From contig JASANH010001722.1 of the NCBI GenBank assembly GCA_030248295.1, positions 248,001 to 312,000 on the forward strand: 64,000 bases of DNA. The letters run 5' to 3'. Positions 58,801-64,000 of this stretch are shown in pieces. Made by a program: the position numbers and the translations under genes. The notes under the pieces were generated by a model. It did no database searches. It worked only from the letters and a program-made list of their open reading frames with translations, and was not told where the DNA came from. How positions within the stretch are numbered: the stretch's first letter is position 1; each line of letters starts with the position of its first letter. This DNA is from Mesodorylaimus sp. YZB2_4 (taxonomy: Eukaryota > Nematoda > Enoplea > Dorylaimida > Dorylaimidae).

Positions 58801-61206
58801 TCAAAACCGTACAACCTTGTCTTTTATGCTGTGGACTCCACCTGAATACCCGCGGATTTCAGATGGAATTGGTCATTCCCGCACACCTACAAGGGCGTAG
58901 ATACGTCGTGGCTGATTTCTTGATGATCTTTTACCCCCCCCCCCCCCGCACCCCTAGTTTGCGAGCACTGATCACAGGATGCACCAGTGAGCAAACGTAC
59001 ATGGATTCTGATCAAAATTTTCAGATTGATCAAAAAAGCTTTGTCCAAAGCGGAGCGTGCGTGCAATACTGATAAACTATGGAGAGCAAAACAGGCAAAG
59101 CTATCAAAGGCCTCGCTTGATGCAGGAACTCTAAAAATGAAGTGGCAACAAAACCTGGAACGAGAAAAGGTGTGACCAATTGTGCAACCAGAATGTCACG
59201 AGCTCAATGTCGCACAGTAGTATTCTGTCAGTTGTGGTTGAGGTCAACTTTTCCAATTGCACTTGCGAAAGCGATGATGGCGAGGAGTTTCGTAAAAAAA
59301 AGCCGTGAGTGATGATCTTTTGATCTGTATGTGGTTCCGAAAGCAAGTAATAAAGCCTATATACCAAGGTTTTTCATGAATAAAGGGCTTGTTTTTAAAC
59401 CAATTTTTCGCGGTTATCCATTGGAATTGGAGACCTCGAGTTGGAATTTAGTAGTTCCCAGCGATGGAGAGACGAATGATCCGAAAAGGTTTTTTAAATT
59501 GCTACTGCTAAAAATATTTAAATTTGCCGCTCATTCTGAATAGAAACTTTGAAAAGACTGTATAACGTCTGCTCGAGCCACAATCAATCTATGCTCAGTG
59601 ATCAGAGCATGCTCATTGCCACTATGCAGCCTTCTAGGAGACGGCGACAGATACAGCCAATATGTAGACCCTGCCGAGTAACCACGTTTCTTTCTGTGTT
59701 TTCCGCATATCGGAAAAGATATTAACATGACCAGTTCACATGACCAGATGTCCAGATTCATGCATTTTTATGGTACATTACACAAAAGCGTGGCGGTGTG
59801 AAGCGAAATTGAGTAAAAAGGAGCCCCTAATCCGATGTGTTTGGCGTGAAAATTTTTAAAATATCTCTCAAACTGACCAGATGCCCCTGTTCTTCCAGTC
59901 CGGCTGTAGTATCGATTGGCCAGCGGGCGAGACTAGTGTAAGGAGATCCTACATACAATCGGTTTCTAACGATGCGAGCCTGTAAAGTCGATAATATAGC
60001 AGTCTGTGCAAACCGTAAGCACAAAATAAGAGAGTGCAGCGCCAGCTAGCAAACATGACACAATCTACTCAAAGTTCCAAAACAAAATCAGCGGCAGATT
60101 TACATATTTTCATCAGTGCAAATTCAAAAACGTATTTTGGATCATTTATCTCGCCCTGGACGGCAGCTACAAATTCCAACTTGGGGTCGCTACTTCCAAA
60201 CGGTTACCGCGCAAATTGACTTAAGAAACAGGTTCTTTCCTTTTGAAAAACCCGGTATTATGTAACTGAGAATAATGCGAAAATTTTAATTGTAATTCTG
60301 CGCGCAATTCTGCAATATCTAGTGATACTGGTATTTGCTTCTTCGAGGCACATGATTTGAACCCCGTGGCTTACGTTTGAAACCTGGAAATGCCGTTGGA
60401 AATGCTGCCTCAGGCTCAACAGGCAGTGAATCCAAGGCATTTTCTTCCTAAATTGGCCACCTTTTTCAGCTTTGTTTTAATCGCTTCATGATATTCGAAA
60501 TTTCTGCTAGAGTTCCTGCATCAACTAATGTCCCTGAAAGATTGTCTGACTGTTGGAAGGAGATACTTAAGGGTGTTCGGCCAGGAATTAAGCAATGGGA
60601 CGGAAAAATGTTGCACGTATTTTCGTTGCGAGACCCAGAGAGTGCCCTTACGCAAAAGGGGTCGCTGTAAGTGTGCTCGGCTGGTCCATTCGCCCTATAC
60701 CAACACATTGCAATGATCTTCTATGCCCCTTCCACCTGTCTATTGTTTGTCTTGCAATGCCGAAAATCAATAAGGCGCAGCGCTGATGCCTGTCATTGGA
60801 TGCTTTGCTCAAATCTCAAAGTCTAGCCTTTCAATGCACATAAAAAGTTCGTGTAAGCTCAAGCTGCCTGCTGATCACAAATTGCGACTGCAGCAGGGAT
60901 GCGCCATCGGTGAAAGCACAAAATGATTAGTAGAAGCATGTCTTGACAAAAGTACAAGGCTTTAGGCACTGTAGAGCTTCGGAACAAAAAGAGCCGCAAA
61001 AGCAAAGTGTCTGATGAGGGTAGAACCCGCAACTAGCTAGTTCTCAGCGCATCGCCTTGAACCCCATGAGCCACAGCGCTCGTTCCGCGACAAGTGGGCT
61101 GATGCTGTCTAAGGTGAATGGATTTCTACTGACTGTGTTTTTGGTGTTTTCTCTCAACATAATTGGCGTTCAAATTGTTATGCGAACAAGCCAACTACGC
61201 TATGAG

Positions 61207-61270
61207 AAAACCCCCGTAAAACGTTTTACGGGGTTTTGACTGGCAATGAGAGGTACCTCTCCTTGCCAGT
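61207..61270. repeat. Two abutting near-perfect hairpins
   Basis: The first palindrome (61207-61237) has CCCCGTAAAACG opposite CGTTTTACGGGG. The second (61237-61270) has GACTGGCAA and GAGAGGTACCTCTC. They share three bases and end 13 bp before the hAT-related repeat begins. Neither is followed by a T run, and this is a eukaryotic context, so they are not terminators. Confidence 0.7.
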
Positions 61271-61282
61271 CAAAAGCCAGCC

Positions 61283-61790
61283 AGATCCGGGTCAGCTTCC
61301 AAAAACAGCTGCGGAGGCTTTCCTTGCTTGTGACGAGGACTACTTTCCAAATATTAAGCTTCTGCTTGACTCAAGGTAAACATAAAGATCTGCTGAAGAA
61401 TGAATTTAGGCTTAGGGTGCAGCATTTATATTTGAGTGAAACTCTGACAACGACTTTTCCACATTGTAGATCTTTGCCACGTTGCCAGTCACGTCAGCTA
61501 CAGCTGAACGGAGTTTTTCGAAAATGAGACGATTAAAAACGTTTGAGGTCAACAATGACAGAAAGCAGGCTAAGCCCCCTAGCTTTAATTAAAATTCATC
61601 GGGAAATCACAGTAAGCCCAAAAGAACTTGTGAACCGATTCTCCATGAAGCCCCGCCGCTTCTACTTACGACTGTATGAGCCGGAGATAGTATTCTGTAG
61701 TCAGCTATATAGATTGTTGAGGGTACCAAGGCATATGGCGCAGGCTTGAAAACGTGTCTTGTAAGAGCGATTACTCAAAAATTTTGCCTC
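61283..61790 (+). mobile_element. hAT-family transposase 3' fragment, decayed (copy 2)
   Basis: About 90% identical by eye to 46629-47165. One frame reads ATLPVTSATAERSFS and MRRLKTF, and a second frame reads RSTMTESRLSPLALIKIHRE, which together give the hAT C-terminal dimerisation pattern across a frame shift. The left end is abrupt, next to two hairpins. It is inactive. Confidence 0.75.
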
Positions 61791-62639
61791 TGGCGGGGAG
61801 GGGGGCACATTCCCCTCCACGCACCCCTCCCCCTGGTACGCCCGCCTGGAGCGCTTCGCGCTGCCAAACATATCAATTCAAATGGATGGTGAAATATCTT
61901 GCTTGCCCCCCTCACTAACCAGCCAACCCTGGCGGCGCGCCTGGACACTGTCCCACCGATTTTATCCCCAAGGCCATTCACTGCCATGCTTCAGGCGCGC
62001 ACGCAGAACTTTGCGGTCGTTGGGTGCCGGCAGAAAAATTTGCATAAATATGCTAATTTAGTAGCCCGCGCAAGGTCCAGTTCATGGATAATGAATATTG
62101 GCCGTAATGCTACCCGTTGTACGCGCCATTGAGGTTCATCTCCGCCCCGCCGGAGGCGAACAATTTCAATCTTGCTCTACGAAAACACATCAATGTATTA
62201 GCCGGACATGCAACCGAATGCATGGCCGCGATTGTGAAAAGTTTATAAAGATAGCTTTACTTTAGTTTTCAGGGTCGTAGGGTGCCCGAGCCCCCAAGCT
62301 CCCCCCTGCGTACGCGCCTGATGCTCGATGACTCAAATTGACAAATGACCATTTCCAATTCAGGTTGTTTGAACAATTCGCATTGGGTTCCAATGCAAGA
62401 GGCCACTGGTATTCTGACTGTCTGAGTTACTCGAATTTATCAAATTGTCTATCTGTCGCTGTTTTTGTCATTGCTCTGCTTCCTGTACGCTACAGTAGGG
62501 TGTTAGTGTTATGGCATTTCTATCACTGCTTTGCATCTGCCTGTTTCCAGAAGACCTACTTATTGACTGGATGACTACGCACAAAAAATGTGCTCAGGTC
62601 TAACCCGCTGCAGCGCATTCATGTTTGTTTGCTTGTTGT

Positions 62640-62800
62640 TTCACCACATCACTAAACGCTTATGCTTATTCGAGGGTGAAAGGGCACATTTTACACCAAA
62701 TGATATAACGGCCCGCGAGTCGAACACTCGCCCGTAACTGCGCACCTGGCGTGAGATGCAGACGCCTAACTCATCAGGGCAGGATTTTTTCCAGCTTTTA
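62640..62800 (-). repeat. tRNA-derived SINE-like segment (minus)
   Basis: On the minus strand, GAGTTAGGCGTCTGCATCTCACGCC is followed by the B-box-like GTTCGACTCGCGG and then a CCCTTTCACCCTCGA tail. The head resembles 53833-53912 and the tail matches 34728-34800 and 31566-31586. Confidence 0.55.
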
Positions 62801-63482
62801 CATGAACATTATGAAACATCAGGGGAAAGGGTTTCATCTTTTCCCGCGCTGTTAAAAAATAAGAATGCTATCTATACGTATTTCCCTTCCAGCCTTACGC
62901 ATCTCCTCGATAGTTAGTTGTTTGCAAAGTTTGCTGTTTTCTTTTTCGGTCACCTATTTCTGCATTCTGTGATCGATAATCCCAAATTTTGAACTGTGCT
63001 TGCGGAAAATGCGGTTTTCTGCCCATGAAAATATGGAACCTACCAAAGTCCACTAAAATGGGAACGCCTTCAGTATACTCCACCACTTATGAATTCCATT
63101 AGCTCCACCCCGTCGCTCCTTTTCTAAAAGGTCGTGCGTTACACCCGGTGCCATTTCCGCTTGGCACTATTACCTGTTTTGCTGTGAACTGCTGTAGAAA
63201 ATTTTGCTGATGTCTGTGTGTTTTTGTGTCCGTACTATCAACAATGCACAAAATTTATCACCAATATCATCTCTATAGGTGCAATAAAAATTTTTGACGC
63301 ACCTCCAAGACAAGGCCGCTTTCTCCATTGCACACGCAATTTCAAAGTCCAGTTTATCTAAACCTCAGGGCAAAATGGAAAATTCTTTCATGAACAAAAC
63401 AGAAAACTAGTATAAATGCCATTTCTCACTATAAAAGGTGACATTCGCAAGGACAAGGCAGCCGAACGAGCGAATCAAGTTG

Positions 63483-64000
63483 ATGAAGAAACGAACTTGG
63501 AAAATGCTTTTTACTTATATTTTCTCAACTCTGTTGGCCATCAATGCAATTTCGGCTGCACCAACCGAAATTTCGTGCCCAGGCGGGTCCAGGGATGGTG
63601 AAAAAGTAGAGAAAGGCTCGATTTGGTACGAATGCAAAAATGGTCAATTATTGGCCGGAGGTTGCATTGTTGAAAATGGTGATCGAATAAAATTACAAGA
63701 AACTTTTGATTTGGGAAATATTCGCTCTCAATGCCAACCCTCAGGCACGAATGGTGAGCCCACTCTGGTGCCCATATTATGCCTACACAACAATCTCGAG
63801 CACCACCCCGATGACTTGTGGGACGATTTCAATTACGTCTACACGTGCAAGAAGCAAGGCAATACACTCAAAGTGCAAGCTATCGGGTGTATTCGCCTGA
63901 AACAAAAGTTGGATATCGGTGAGAGAATGGTCTCCAATGACGTGGTCTACGAATGTCAAAAAGATCCTGCGTCTGATCTGCCCAAATTCGTGTCTTGGGG
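63483..64000 (+). CDS. Secreted protein with MIG-18-like fibronectin-I-type repeats (3' end beyond the window)
   Basis: An open frame runs from the ATG at 63483 off the right edge (172 codons seen, no stop, no intron). Residues 1-26 form a classic signal peptide: MKKRTWK, a hydrophobic core, and ISAAP as cleavage site. A second in-frame ATG at 63504 would also give a signal. The mature part has repeated cysteine-paired units. Each has a YxC motif (WYEC, VYTC, VYEC), a Gly-Cys-Ile (GGCI, IGCI) and a polar LDxGE/FDLG turn. This pattern fits the nematode MIG-18-type fibronectin type I-like domain of extracellular-matrix proteins. The family assignment is from motif memory. The signal peptide and cysteine spacing are seen directly. 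Confidence 0.75.
   Translation, partial: MKKRTWKMLFTYIFSTLLAINAISAAPTEISCPGGSRDGEKVEKGSIWYECKNGQLLAGGCIVENGDRIKLQETFDLGNIRSQCQPSGTNGEPTLVPILCLHNNLEHHPDDLWDDFNYVYTCKKQGNTLKVQAIGCIRLKQKLDIGERMVSNDVVYECQKDPASDLPKFVSW

Larger units (their letters stand above)
57788..63482. other. Intergenic, repeat-rich
   Basis: Contains the 58.4-kb dispersed repeat, a poly(C) tract, a double hairpin, the second hAT fragment and a SINE-like piece. A short plus-strand frame at about 58037-58143 (VWFDAVVASFFQQDSF) is not attributable. Confidence 0.45.

Noticed and set aside
61207-61270. Transcription terminator
   Set aside because: The hairpins lack a T tract and the setting is eukaryotic intergenic DNA next to a transposon fragment.

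Overview
The window is animal nuclear DNA. Its genes are split by GT-AG introns that mostly end in TTTCAG-like acceptors, and coding exons occupy under a fifth of it. A nematode is the best fit: the secreted protein at the right edge has cysteine-paired repeats like nematode MIG-18-type fibronectin-I-like domains, there is a degenerin-type channel remnant and a peptide-receptor GPCR, and several start codons lie just behind a splice acceptor with no visible upstream exon, as expected for spliced-leader trans-splicing. Wide spacing and heavy repeat content suggest a large genome. I cannot name the species.

Layout. 0.9-2.2 kb (+): a serine-rich protein I do not recognise. 5.5-7.1 kb (+): a large exon for a disordered Ser/Arg-rich protein, either its own gene or the 5' exon of the next one. 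8.0-16.1 kb (+): a complete transporter domain of an SLC4A11-like bicarbonate/borate-family protein. 17.1-20.0 kb (+): a four-exon disordered protein, possibly C19orf44/DUF4614-like. 22.4-23.4 kb (-): a broken DEG/ENaC channel. 25.5-31.5 kb (+): a six-exon homologue of C7orf25 (UPF0415/DUF1308). 42.5-43.6 kb (+): a single-exon class A GPCR. 48.5-56.0 kb (-): a 17-exon K-Cl cotransporter, reconstructed end to end in frame (1216 residues). 57.55-57.79 kb (-): a possible exon of a membrane protein. 63.5 kb to the edge (+): the secreted MIG-18-like protein.

Spaces between genes and long introns are filled with repeats: AT-dinucleotide arrays, a 31-bp GATC-rich minisatellite, several fold-back or MITE-like inverted-repeat families, tRNA-derived SINE-like pieces, two copies of a decayed hAT transposase tail, and poly(C)/poly(G) tracts limited to about 36-59 kb.

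The genes do not form an obvious pathway. Two intact ion transporters (SLC4A11-like and KCC) and a dead sodium channel share the window, but they are far apart, on different strands and not arranged as an operon. The most unusual observations are a 1.1-kb near-palindrome built from two inverted copies of an element that has its own terminal repeats, an interleaved pair of inverted repeats and an array of GGCGCAA motifs inside one C7orf25 intron, a 48-bp frame-preserving intron in the KCC tail, and a possible 500-residue N-terminal extension on the SLC4A11-like transporter. I see no clearly new biochemical system.
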